Shown here: one piece after another, positions 7,966 through 15,846 of the stretch
How positions within the stretch are numbered: position 1 is the first letter of the stretch
Layout of the letters: each line of letters begins with the position of its first letter
DNA from: Bacillota bacterium
GTDB lineage: Bacteria > Bacillota > UBA4882 > UBA8346
DNA length: 64,000 bases
Assembly (NCBI GenBank): GCA_023402395.1
Contig: JAEYGI010000042.1
Span: 130,237 to 194,236 of the forward strand
Reading direction: 5' to 3'
The notes under the pieces: generated by a model
Told to the model about the DNA's origin: nothing
Seen by the model: the letters and a program-made list of their open reading frames with translations, nothing else
The model's database searches: none
Position numbers and translations under genes: made by a program

Positions 7966-8216
7966 TTGGAAAAATCCTCGGCCAGGTACGTATCATGGTT
8001 TTTGGCGAGGTCGGTCTCGGCGGTTTGATATTTTCCCGCCGCTTCCTTGGCGCGCTCGATCAAATCCTGCCTGGCCCAGCCGCTATAGTTTTTAATATAA
8101 TTATCGACCGAGCGGCGAATCAGTTCCGCCATGGAAACTCCCTGCCTGGCGGCAAGCTCCTGCAAGCGTTTGGCTTGAGCCTCGGTCAATTGGATTTGGG
8201 TGCGGATCAAGGTCAT
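7962..8216 (-). CDS. vapB: Ribbon-helix-helix antitoxin (VapB type)
   Basis: An 84-residue protein whose N-terminus has a ribbon-helix-helix fold: strand IRTQIQLTEAQAKRL, then helix AARQGVSMAELIRRSVDNYI. The acidic tail (TDLAKNHDTYLAEDFSK) would bind and block the toxin. Such antitoxins repress their own promoter; a TATAAT box lies at about 8239-8244 on the minus strand, close to the start codon. GGGGAGGG precedes the ATG. Confidence 0.88.
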   Translation of the reverse strand: MTLIRTQIQLTEAQAKRLQELAARQGVSMAELIRRSVDNYIKNYSGWARQDLIERAKEAAGKYQTAETDLAKNHDTYLAEDFSK

Positions 8217-8471
8217 CCCTCCCCTATTCGTTTATTCTATACATTATAACAGCATTAGTTAGCTTAATGATAACACGATGACAAGATTTGGGCAATGGAC
8301 AAAAGTTTATTAGGTACATAGCCGTGTTTAAGTTCGAGTTTGGAAATGTGGACCCTTAATATATAAGTGTTTTTAAATATGAGATAAATATATTACTCTA
8401 AAACTAAGGTAAATCAAATAATAAGACCAGGCAAAGCAAACAATGACGGGACTTTTAAATTCTAAATGATA

Positions 8472-8500
8472 TTGACAAATGAAATGTCTGGCATTATATT
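8472..8500 (+). promoter_or_regulatory. Sigma-A type promoter of ilvBN
   Basis: TTGACA at 8472-8477, a 17-base spacer and TATATT at 8495-8500. It predicts a start near 8507, downstream of the first in-frame ATG at 8466, so it decides in favour of the TTG start of ilvB at 8538. I see no T-box or attenuator in the short leader. The rest of the gap back to 8217 carries only the vapB promoter region. Confidence 0.75.
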
Positions 8501-8537
8501 AGATCTAATACCAACCACGGAAATGGGGGGAATAAAC

Positions 8538-10208
8538 TTGAAAAGCAACACTGGCGCGGATATCTTATTGGAGTGCCTGGAACGGGAGGGGGTTGATGTC
8601 CTTTTCGGCTACCCCGGAGGCCAAGTGATTCCCATTTATGACGCATTGTATGACGCCGGAATCCGGAACATCCTGGTCCGGCATGAACAGGGCGCGGTTC
8701 ACGCGGCCGACGGTTATGCCCGGAGCACGGGGCGGGTCGGTGTCTGTTTGGCGACCTCCGGCCCCGGAGCCACCAACCTGGTGACGGGGATTGCCAATGC
8801 CTACATGGATTCGGTGCCGCTGGTAGCCATCACCGGCCAGGTGCCGACCTTCCTGATTGGTTGCGACTCTTTTCAAGAAGCGGACATCACCGGGATCACA
8901 ATCCCGATCACCAAGCACAATTATTTGGTTCGCAACCTTAACGATATCCCGCGGGTTGTAAAAGAAGCGTTTCATATCGCGTCCACCGGCCGGCCCGGCC
9001 CGGTGCTGATCGATCTGGCCAAGGATATCCAGACCATCACGGGCAAAGTCGAATACCCGGAGACGGTCGATCTGCCGGGATATAAGCCGAATTACATCGG
9101 AAACAGCCGCCAAGTGAAAGAGGCCGCCGATACGATCATGGAGGCCAAAAAGCCCGTATTGTACATCGGCGGTGGTGCCGTCTCTTCGGGCGCGGCCGGG
9201 GAGGTGCTGAAGCTGGCCGAGTTACGGGAGATCCCGGTAACCACCACCTTGATGGGAATGTCGGCGTTTCCCAATGACCACCGACTTTATCTCGGAATGC
9301 TGGGAATGCACGGAACGGTGGCCGCCAACTACGCCGTCACCGAATCCGATCTGTTGATCGCGGTCGGCGCCCGGTTCGACGACCGGGTCACCGGGAAACT
9401 GGCCGCTTTCGCGCCAAAGGCGAAAGTCATCCATATTGACATCGATCCGGCCGAGATCGGCAAGAATGTCAAAGTGAACGTGCCGATCGTCGGCGATTGC
9501 CGGCTGGTCCTGGAAATGCTCCTGGAACGGCTGGGTCCGGCCAGCAATCCGGTCTGGCTGCGTCAGATCCGGGACTGGCAGGAGACATACCCTTTACGTT
9601 ATGAAGCCACCGGCCTCAAACCGCAGCAAGTGATCGAGGAGATTAGCCGGATTACGGCCGGGGAGGCGATTATCTGCACCGAGGTCGGCCAGCACCAGAT
9701 GTGGACCGCGCAGTTTTACCGGTTCCAACGGCCCCGCTCCTTCATCACCTCCGGCGGCCTGGGGACCATGGGCTTCGGCTTCCCGGCGGCCATCGGCGCC
9801 CAAGTGGGAAACCCGGACCGGTTGGTCATCGATATCGCCGGGGACGGCAGTTTCCAAATGAACATTCAGGAACTGGGCACCGCGGTGGCCCATCAGATCC
9901 CGGTGAAAGTGGTAATCCTGAACAACTTCTATCTCGGCATGGTCCGGCAATGGCAAGAGTTCTTCCAGGACAAACGCTACTCCGCCACGGTGCTGGACTC
10001 CAACCCTGATTTCGTAAAAATCGCCGAAGCCTATGGAGCCGCAGGGTTCCGGATCGAAGCGGCGCAAGATCTCCGGGGCACGCTGGAGGAAGCTTTCCGG
10101 ACTCCCGGGCCGGTGGTGGTCGACTGCCGGGTGGACCGGGAAGAGAACGTGCTGCCGATGGTACCGGCTAATTGCCCGATCCATGAGATGCTGGGGGTGA
10201 ACTCCTGA
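8538..10208 (+). CDS. ilvB: Acetolactate synthase, large (catalytic) subunit
   Basis: A 556-residue thiamine-diphosphate enzyme that condenses pyruvate with pyruvate or 2-oxobutyrate, the first step of valine and isoleucine synthesis. The N-terminal domain has the catalytic glutamate in RHEQGAVHAADGYAR; the C-terminal domain has the ThDP/Mg motif from GDGSFQMN to ILNN. The central FAD-binding-type domain is also present. The TTG at 8538 is preceded by GGGGGG, and the promoter at 8472 excludes the longer reading. The stop overlaps the ATG of the regulatory subunit gene, so the two are cotranscribed. ilvC is not in the window. Confidence 0.96.
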   Translation: MKSNTGADILLECLEREGVDVLFGYPGGQVIPIYDALYDAGIRNILVRHEQGAVHAADGYARSTGRVGVCLATSGPGATNLVTGIANAYMDSVPLVAITGQVPTFLIGCDSFQEADITGITIPITKHNYLVRNLNDIPRVVKEAFHIASTGRPGPVLIDLAKDIQTITGKVEYPETVDLPGYKPNYIGNSRQVKEAADTIMEAKKPVLYIGGGAVSSGAAGEVLKLAELREIPVTTTLMGMSAFPNDHRLYLGMLGMHGTVAANYAVTESDLLIAVGARFDDRVTGKLAAFAPKAKVIHIDIDPAEIGKNVKVNVPIVGDCRLVLEMLLERLGPASNPVWLRQIRDWQETYPLRYEATGLKPQQVIEEISRITAGEAIICTEVGQHQMWTAQFYRFQRPRSFITSGGLGTMGFGFPAAIGAQVGNPDRLVIDIAGDGSFQMNIQELGTAVAHQIPVKVVILNNFYLGMVRQWQEFFQDKRYSATVLDSNPDFVKIAEAYGAAGFRIEAAQDLRGTLEEAFRTPGPVVVDCRVDREENVLPMVPANCPIHEMLGVNS

Positions 10209-10702
10209 TGCGACACATCATTTCGACGCTGGTCGTCAATCAGCCGGGCGTGCTGGCCCGGGTCGCCGGCCTTTTCAGCCGCAGGGGCTACAATATCGAA
10301 AGTATCGCGGTGGGCAAGTCCGAAGAGGCCAATCTGTCGCGGATCACGATCGTGGTCGAGGCCGAGGAGGATCAGGTCGTCGAACAGATCGAAAAGCAGC
10401 TCTATAAATTGATCGACGTTGTCAAAGTGAACGATCTGCCGGCGGGCGAGTCGGTCGAGCGCGAGCTGGCCCTGATCAAGGTGAACGCCGGATCGCAGAG
10501 CCGGTCGGAGATTCTGCAGATCGTCGATATTTTCCGGGCCAAGATCGTCGATGTCTCCAGCCGGGCGGTGATCGTGGAGATCACCGGCGGCACCGAGAAG
10601 ATCGAGGCGATCATCGCCCTGCTGAAGCCCTATGGGATCCGGGAGATCGTCCGGACCGGACAGATCGCCATTCTGCGGACCCCGAAGAAGGGGGATAAGT
10701 AG
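10208..10702 (+). CDS. ilvN: Acetolactate synthase, small (regulatory) subunit
   Basis: A 164-residue protein with an N-terminal ACT domain (about 1-75, starting RHIISTLVVNQPGVLARVAGL) and a second ACT-like C-terminal domain. It binds valine for feedback inhibition and activates the catalytic subunit. Length and start match the family. The gene overlaps the end of ilvB by one base. A terminator-like hairpin is found at 10769. Confidence 0.96.
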   Translation: MRHIISTLVVNQPGVLARVAGLFSRRGYNIESIAVGKSEEANLSRITIVVEAEEDQVVEQIEKQLYKLIDVVKVNDLPAGESVERELALIKVNAGSQSRSEILQIVDIFRAKIVDVSSRAVIVEITGGTEKIEAIIALLKPYGIREIVRTGQIAILRTPKKGDK

Positions 10703-10768
10703 GGGCGCAAAGCACTTAGTTGCTGGTTCCTAGTTTCTAGTTCTTGGTTTTTTCTGGAGTTTAACGAG

Positions 10769-10796
10769 CCCTCTTTCTTTGAAAGGGGGTTTCTTA
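10769..10796 (+). terminator. Terminator after ilvBN
   Basis: Stem CCCTCTTTC and GAAAGGGGG with a short T-rich tail. Just before it lies a low-complexity stretch of repeated (C)TAGTT(C/T)-type words (10718-10747). Confidence 0.6.
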
Positions 10797-11044
10797 ATTC
10801 TCAATTAAGAAAGTAAAGTCTAGTTGAAGAACTAACTAAATTTCGGCAGATAAAAATTATCGACAGGGGATTTATTTTTGGAAATCCGGAAACGGCGTAT
10901 GTAAAAATTTGATGACAATTATAGAGGAATTTGCGAATGGACGCGGAATATTCTCTGATAGAAAATGGAACATTTGGAAAATGAGTCATCCGGGTAAAAC
11001 CCTTCCATTCATCGCGAATGTTACATTTTCTGAAAAATTATTCC

Positions 11045-11074
11045 TTGACAGTTGGCTTGAGTATCATTTAGAAT
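11045..11074 (+). promoter_or_regulatory. Promoter of the porin gene
   Basis: TTGACA (11045-11050) and TAGAAT (11069-11074) with an 18-base spacer. The predicted leader is about 195 bases long and has no riboswitch that I recognise. The 10797-11044 stretch upstream is AT-rich and appears empty. Confidence 0.65.
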
Positions 11075-11275
11075 GTTAAATGAGAAAGCAACGGAAGTTG
11101 AGGAATATCTTTCGCAAAGCTCGTTTGGAATCCGACCGGCGTTTGAACGGGGACAACCTGGAACCCTCGTGCGAAATCCGGTTTGACTTTCGAAGGGGGG
11201 ATGTGGAGAATAGGACGAGGTTTCCGCAAGCGAGTATCAAAAAAATCGAAACCAAATAAGGAGGAAAGTTTGAGA

Positions 11276-12259
11276 ATGAAGAAGCTATTGGTTCTTTTGG
11301 CCGTCGCGGCGTTAGTGCTGTCCCTGGCCACCGTTTCCATGGGCGCGGCCACGCTCAAAGGCGATTTCCGGTATGAAATGTATCAGGATGAGAGCAACAC
11401 CGTTGACGAATCGTACGCTGTTACCGATTTTCGGTTCCAGGTCTCCGGATCTCTCAGTGAGACGTTGGATGCTTACGCTAAATTCAAAATTGTCAATGAT
11501 GGACTGAAAAAAGCAACATCATCTAGCGGTGTCGCTTCCTGGGATGAATATTATGTCACTTATAAAGAATCCTGGGGTTCTTCGAAAATTGGTTTCTATG
11601 AGCACAAATTTACTCCGAGCCGCGCGATCTTAAAGTCCGGCCATTATCATGTGTGGGAAAAAGTGGATATGTTCGCTGCCACCACTTTCAACCTGTCGGA
11701 AAACTTCACCGCGGATCTGTTGATCCAACCGTATGCGCAAAAGAGCGCGGATGATGGCGCTTATGGCGCGTCAGTGGCCTACAACGGCGAAAATTGGGGC
11801 GCGCGGATTACTTATGCCGATTTAAAGAAAGGCGATGCGGAAGTCACCGCTGTAAAAGCTGATGACGCAGACGTATTGGCGTTCGACGTTTATTACCAAA
11901 TTAACGATAATATGAAAGTGTTTGCGCTCGGCGTTGATTATGGCAACAATGATGAGAAATATGCAACTGCGGCCGCCGGTACTGGTACTAGCGCTGCTAA
12001 AAATGTTTATGATAAGAATGGTATCGACGGTATCGACCCGGTTATCGGTTTCGCTTGGGCGAACATGTTCGGCACTAAACTTTCGACCACCTGGGAATAT
12101 GCTATCAATAAACGTTTTGAAGATACGCAATATGAGTATAACGAATATGCCATCGGCGCCAAATATCAATTCACCAATAAGACCGGTCTCGAGATTGAGC
12201 ACACCATTCCGGGCGATGATATGACCAAAACCATGGTCAAACTACGGTATCAATTCTAA
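11276..12259 (+). CDS. Porin-like outer-membrane beta-barrel protein
   Basis: A 327-residue exported protein. The signal peptide runs to about residue 25, cleaved near MGAATLKG. The mature part is a succession of alternating amphipathic strands rich in Tyr, Trp and Gly, without a soluble-enzyme motif, and it ends in KLRYQF; a C-terminal phenylalanine is the sorting signal read by BamA in diderm bacteria. AT-richer, evenly biased codons suggest high expression. GGAGG lies 11 bases before the ATG, and an in-frame TTG at 11270 is also possible. A strong promoter at 11045 and terminator at 12281 make it monocistronic. The substrate is unknown. Confidence 0.85.
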   Translation: MKKLLVLLAVAALVLSLATVSMGAATLKGDFRYEMYQDESNTVDESYAVTDFRFQVSGSLSETLDAYAKFKIVNDGLKKATSSSGVASWDEYYVTYKESWGSSKIGFYEHKFTPSRAILKSGHYHVWEKVDMFAATTFNLSENFTADLLIQPYAQKSADDGAYGASVAYNGENWGARITYADLKKGDAEVTAVKADDADVLAFDVYYQINDNMKVFALGVDYGNNDEKYATAAAGTGTSAAKNVYDKNGIDGIDPVIGFAWANMFGTKLSTTWEYAINKRFEDTQYEYNEYAIGAKYQFTNKTGLEIEHTIPGDDMTKTMVKLRYQF

Positions 12260-12280
12260 GATTTTCTTAGAAGCGAGAGA

Positions 12281-12308
12281 GCGGGAGCGAAAGCTCCCGC
12301 TTTTTTTG
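12281..12308 (+). terminator. Terminator after the porin gene
   Basis: Stem GCGGGAGC and GCTCCCGC with a GAAA tetraloop, then seven T. Confidence 0.95.
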
Positions 12309-12330
12309 ATCATAAATCCGCCCGGACCGG

Positions 12331-12359
12331 TTGACTCTTCTCGCAAGATAGTTTACGAT
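12331..12359 (+). promoter_or_regulatory. Promoter of hpt
   Basis: TTGACT and TACGAT with a 17-base spacer. The predicted transcript start (about 12366) coincides with the left end of the repeat element, so the element forms most of the 5' leader. Confidence 0.65.
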
Positions 12360-12363
12360 TAAC

Positions 12364-12511
12364 CTATATAAATTGAAATAAATTTTGATTATGCTTTTCC
12401 ATCCTTGAAGCGCGGATGGAAAAGGTCAGAAGAATGTATTTATTTCAATTTATGAATCAAGGAAATATGCCGCAATTTATCTGGGTATTCAAAAAACTGA
12501 TTGCGACATAT
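12364..12511. repeat. Composite element in the hpt leader (copy B)
   Basis: Inverted ends (TATATAAATTGAAATAAAT at the left, ATTTATTTCAATTTAT at the right) enclose an inner hairpin, CTTTTCCATCC and GGATGGAAAAG. The block at 12459-12511 that follows matches 867-920 in front of the NlpC/P60 gene. It ends 24 bases before the hpt start codon. Confidence 0.75.
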
Positions 12512-12534
12512 CGATCACTTCCGGGAGGCGGACC

Positions 12535-13083
12535 ATGCGTCAGGACATCAAAGAGATCCTATATAGCCCCGAACAGATTGCGGCCAGAGTACGCGAATTG
12601 GGGCAACAGATCGAACAGGACTACCAACACCGAAATCCGTTTTTGATCGGCATTCTTAAAGGGGCGGCCCCTTTCCTGGCCGATCTGATGCGCGCGATCG
12701 ACCTGCCGCTATCGTATGACTTCATGGCCGTTTCCAGCTACGGCGCTTCCACCAAGTCTAGCGGCACGGTGCGGATTCTGAAGGATTTGGACCTGAGCAT
12801 AGAGCATAAGGACGTCATCATTGTCGAGGATATCATCGATACCGGATTGACTTTGAAATACCTGTTGGAGAACATCCGCTCCCGCCACGTCAGTTCCTTG
12901 AAGGTTTGCACCTTATTGGACAAGCCGAGCCGGCGCAAGGTTGAGCTGAAGCCGGACTATAACGGCTTCGAGATTCCCGATGTCTTCGTGGTCGGGTATG
13001 GCCTGGACTATGCGGAAGTTTATCGGAACCTTCCGTATATCGGAGTTTTGAAAGAAGAGGTCTATCAAAGGGATCGAGGGTAG
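12535..13083 (+). CDS. hpt: Hypoxanthine(-guanine) phosphoribosyltransferase
   Basis: A 182-residue cytoplasmic purine salvage enzyme that makes IMP or GMP from the free base and PRPP. The PRPP loop VIIVEDIIDTGLT (about residues 96-108) and the flexible-loop region SSYGAST are clear, and the length is typical. GGGAGG precedes the ATG. A purine permease gene follows from its own promoter, so uptake and salvage are adjacent but separately transcribed. Confidence 0.95.
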   Translation: MRQDIKEILYSPEQIAARVRELGQQIEQDYQHRNPFLIGILKGAAPFLADLMRAIDLPLSYDFMAVSSYGASTKSSGTVRILKDLDLSIEHKDVIIVEDIIDTGLTLKYLLENIRSRHVSSLKVCTLLDKPSRRKVELKPDYNGFEIPDVFVVGYGLDYAEVYRNLPYIGVLKEEVYQRDRG

Positions 13084-13091
13084 AAGATCTC

Positions 13092-13120
13092 TTGACGAAC
13101 CCAACGGTTTTTGATAGGAT
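13092..13120 (+). promoter_or_regulatory. Promoter of the purine permease gene
   Basis: TTGACG and TAGGAT with a 17-base spacer. The leader (about 13127-13262) holds a terminator-like hairpin, ACCCAGC and GCTGGGT (13202-13232), directly before the ribosome site. I could not match it to the purine riboswitch. Confidence 0.6.
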
Positions 13121-13262
13121 TGTAACGTAATTTGTTATTATTTACCGTTGGGGGAGTTGTTGGTGAACCGCTTGTAATCATCTTGATATCGTTGTGATTT
13201 GACCCAGCGCGGGCAAGTGTCTAAGGCTGGGTTGTTTAATTTCATATAAAAGGAGGACGAGC

Positions 13263-14567
13263 ATGCTCGAACGGTTATTCAAGTTACAAGCCAATAAAAC
13301 CACGGTTTCCAGGGAGATTGTCGCCGGTATCGTGACCTTTATGACCATGGCCTACATCATCGTCGTCAATCCGCAGATCCTTTCCGACGCGATGGGGAAA
13401 GAACTCTGGCCAGCCTTGGCGGTCGCCACCTGTCTGGGCGCGGGGCTGACCACCATCTGCATGGGTATCTTCACCAACTATCCGTTAGCCTTAGCCTCCG
13501 GGATGGGCCTGAATGCGGTGCTGGCTTATGGACTCATTCTGGGCATGAAGCTTCCCTGGCAAACGGCGATGGGCGTAATCTTTATCGAAGGCGTCATCGT
13601 CACCCTGCTGGTTCTGACCAATGTCCGGGAATGGGTGATGGATGCCATTCCGACCGACCTCAAACGGGCCATCGGCGTCGGCATCGGCCTGTTCATCGCC
13701 TTTATCGGGTTGAAAAACGCCGAACTGGTCGTGGCGGACCCGGTGACCTTTCTGACCTTCGGCAAGATCGGTCTTAGAAACGGGATTGCTTTAATCGGCC
13801 TGCTATTGACGGCGGCTTTAATGGCCCGCAAAGTAAAGGGCGCTATTTTAATCGGAATCATCGGATCGACCCTGATCGCGGCCTTTTTGAACCTGGTTCA
13901 ATGGCCGGAGCGGTTGGTGGAAGGAATAAAGCCGGAATACTTCAGCACTTTCTTTCAGCTTGACCTCAAGTCAGCGTTTAGCGTCGGACTGGTGACCACG
14001 ATTTTCGCCTTTTTGATCACCGATTTCTTCGACACCATGGGCACAATCGTGGCGGTCGGCGAGGAAGGCGGGTTCGTAACCAAGGACGGAAAAGTACCCC
14101 GGTTGAAGAATGTGCTGCTGATCGACTCCCTGGCCGCGGTTACCGGCGGCCTTTTCGGCTGCAGTTCGGTGACGACCTATATTGAAAGCGCCTCGGGAGT
14201 GGGCGAGGGCGGACGAACCGGGTTGACCGCGGTTACAACCGGAATTTTGTTTATTCTGGCGATCTTTTTTGCTCCGGTCATCGGAATTGTTCCGCCGTAT
14301 GCCACCGCTCCGGCGTTGATCGTCGTCGGTTTTCTGATGCTGTCGGTAGTGAAGGGGATCAATTGGGAGGACTTCACGGTCGCTTTGCCGGCCGGGCTGA
14401 CCATTATCATGATCCCGTTAACGTACAGCATTTCCAAAGGCATTGGCTACGGGTTCATCTCGTATGCTTTGGTCAAATTGTTCACCGGGAAAGGCAAGGA
14501 TGTCCATCCGCTGATGTATCTGGCGGCGCTGGCATTTGTCGTCGATTTCTTCCTCTCCAGCCGTTGA
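13263..14567 (+). CDS. NCS2-family purine permease (guanine/hypoxanthine/adenine)
   Basis: A 434-residue inner-membrane proton symporter of the AzgA/PbuG branch of NCS2. The N-terminal ETVAGIVTFMTMAYI-like block appears as SREIVAGIVTFMTMAYIIVV, followed by NPQILSDAMG and GMGLNAVLAYG. Later motifs are FFDTMGTIVAVGEE and GCSSVTTYIESASGVGEGGRTG. About 12-14 transmembrane segments are expected. Its position after hpt fits purine base salvage; the precise base is not determined by the sequence. GGAGG precedes the ATG at ideal spacing. Confidence 0.92.
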   Translation: MLERLFKLQANKTTVSREIVAGIVTFMTMAYIIVVNPQILSDAMGKELWPALAVATCLGAGLTTICMGIFTNYPLALASGMGLNAVLAYGLILGMKLPWQTAMGVIFIEGVIVTLLVLTNVREWVMDAIPTDLKRAIGVGIGLFIAFIGLKNAELVVADPVTFLTFGKIGLRNGIALIGLLLTAALMARKVKGAILIGIIGSTLIAAFLNLVQWPERLVEGIKPEYFSTFFQLDLKSAFSVGLVTTIFAFLITDFFDTMGTIVAVGEEGGFVTKDGKVPRLKNVLLIDSLAAVTGGLFGCSSVTTYIESASGVGEGGRTGLTAVTTGILFILAIFFAPVIGIVPPYATAPALIVVGFLMLSVVKGINWEDFTVALPAGLTIIMIPLTYSISKGIGYGFISYALVKLFTGKGKDVHPLMYLAALAFVVDFFLSSR

Positions 14568-14586
14568 ACGTTAATTAAATTAACCG

Positions 14587-14618
14587 GCCCCGCGCCAGCG
14601 GGGCTTTTCTTTTTTTGG
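14587..14618 (+). terminator. Terminator after the purine permease
   Basis: Stem GCCCCGC and GCGGGGC with a GCCA-type loop and a long T-rich tail. Confidence 0.9.
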
Positions 14619-14751
14619 TTTTAATCTACTTAAAGGAATTCGCGGTAAATTGTCAAATTTAAAGAATGAGAACCATGAGCTGGATTAGCCAGCGAGGAAT
14701 CCCAAAATTCTTGTATTTTCCTAATCGTTGAAATTCCGGAAAATTGGTCAA

Positions 14752-14845
14752 ACTATATAGGATGAAGTAAATATCTTTACTAAATTTGCATTCTTAACGC
14801 CAAATGCAAATGAATCAAGTCGGAATTTAATTCAACTTATATAGT
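14752..14845. repeat. TATATA-family inverted-end element
   Basis: Left end ACTATATAGGATGAAGTAAAT region and right end ATTTAATTCAACTTATATAGT. An inner hairpin, ATTTGCATT and AATGCAAAT, is visible. Confidence 0.8.
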
Positions 14846-14860
14846 GAAGGCATGGTTGAT

Positions 14861-14997
14861 CCTCGAAGCATTGTGATAAACTCAAGGCCTTTGGCCGGGG
14901 TTGCACACGAAAACTCAGAGAAGCCAGTGATAAAGCCGTTTCACAATGGGTCCGCAGGACTAAGGTCGATCGTTGGACTTTATCACAAGGCTTCTAA
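14861..14997 (-). repeat. 130-bp double-hairpin element, copy R1
   Basis: On the minus strand it begins GAAGCCTTGTGATAAAG, contains CTTTATCACTGGCTTCTC, then a GTGTGCAACCCCGGCC and GGCC hairpin, and ends TTTATCACAATGCTTC. Copy R2 at 19401 has the same layout on the plus strand. It abuts the cdaA gene. Confidence 0.75.
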
Positions 14998-15012
14998 TTG
15001 TGGCGGTGTTTT

Positions 15013-15840
15013 ATGACAGACTTTAAACTGCTGTTCGATACCCCGTTGATTTTGTTGCTGGTTGATATTTCACTGGTGCTGCTGATTCTGATGCAGTTAT
15101 TCAAGATCATGCGCGGCACCAAGGGAATCTTTCTGCTCAACGGGATCGTGATTCTCTTTTTAACCTATATCGCCAGCGTGTCGTTGGGTTTGAAACTGCT
15201 GAGCACCTTGTTGAACTGGATCATGATGATGCTGATCGTTGCCCTGCCGATCATCTTTCAAAACGAATTGAAGCGGGCCTTGGAAATGTTGGGCCGCAAA
15301 AACCCGATGGTTAAATGGTTTCTGAAACCGCCGGCCATTGCCTCCCAGAGTATCGACGTGGTGGCGGAGGCGGTGGAAACCATGGCCAAGCAAAGGATCG
15401 GCGCTTTAATCGTCTTTGAGAGGGAAGATCCGCTGCTGGTGGTGAGTGAGTCAGGATCGCCAATCGACGGGACGCTGACTAGCCTGCTGCTTCAGCAGTT
15501 GTTTTATCCCAACTCGCCGTTGCACGACGGCGCCGTGGTGATCAAGGGCAACCGGATTCAGGCCGCCGGGTGTTTTCTACCGTTGGATAATCAGTTACAA
15601 CTGCCGCAGATGTTGGGCAGTAGGCATCGGGCGGGATTGAGTCTGTCCACCCAAAGCGATGCCCTGGTGGCCATCGTTTCCGAGGAGACCGGAGGAATTT
15701 CATTGGCCTATCATGGGCATTTGGAACGGGGCCTTACCCGGGACACTTTGAGCGCGCGGTTGCGGGAACTGATTGAACAGGCCGACGTACGCGGCCAGGC
15801 TGGGCTTTCCAAAAACAATGAAACCAGAATTGAGGGTTGA
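15013..15840 (+). CDS. cdaA: Membrane diadenylate cyclase (c-di-AMP synthase)
   Basis: A 275-residue protein with three N-terminal transmembrane helices (about residues 8-80) and a C-terminal DAC domain. The catalytic DGA motif is in LHDGAVVIKGN and the RHR motif in GSRHRAGLSL, both intact. It condenses two ATP to c-di-AMP, which controls potassium and osmolyte transport and wall homeostasis. In Bacillus the gene is followed by cdaR and glmM; here an FAD oxidoreductase gene replaces cdaR before glmM. The ATG at 15013 follows GGCGGTG. Confidence 0.94.
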   Translation: MTDFKLLFDTPLILLLVDISLVLLILMQLFKIMRGTKGIFLLNGIVILFLTYIASVSLGLKLLSTLLNWIMMMLIVALPIIFQNELKRALEMLGRKNPMVKWFLKPPAIASQSIDVVAEAVETMAKQRIGALIVFEREDPLLVVSESGSPIDGTLTSLLLQQLFYPNSPLHDGAVVIKGNRIQAAGCFLPLDNQLQLPQMLGSRHRAGLSLSTQSDALVAIVSEETGGISLAYHGHLERGLTRDTLSARLRELIEQADVRGQAGLSKNNETRIEG

Positions 15841-15846
15841 ATCGGG

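Noticed and set aside
13127..13262. A purine riboswitch ahead of the NCS2 permease
   Set aside because: The conserved loop sequences of the purine aptamer are not present, although the hairpin before the ribosome site is real.
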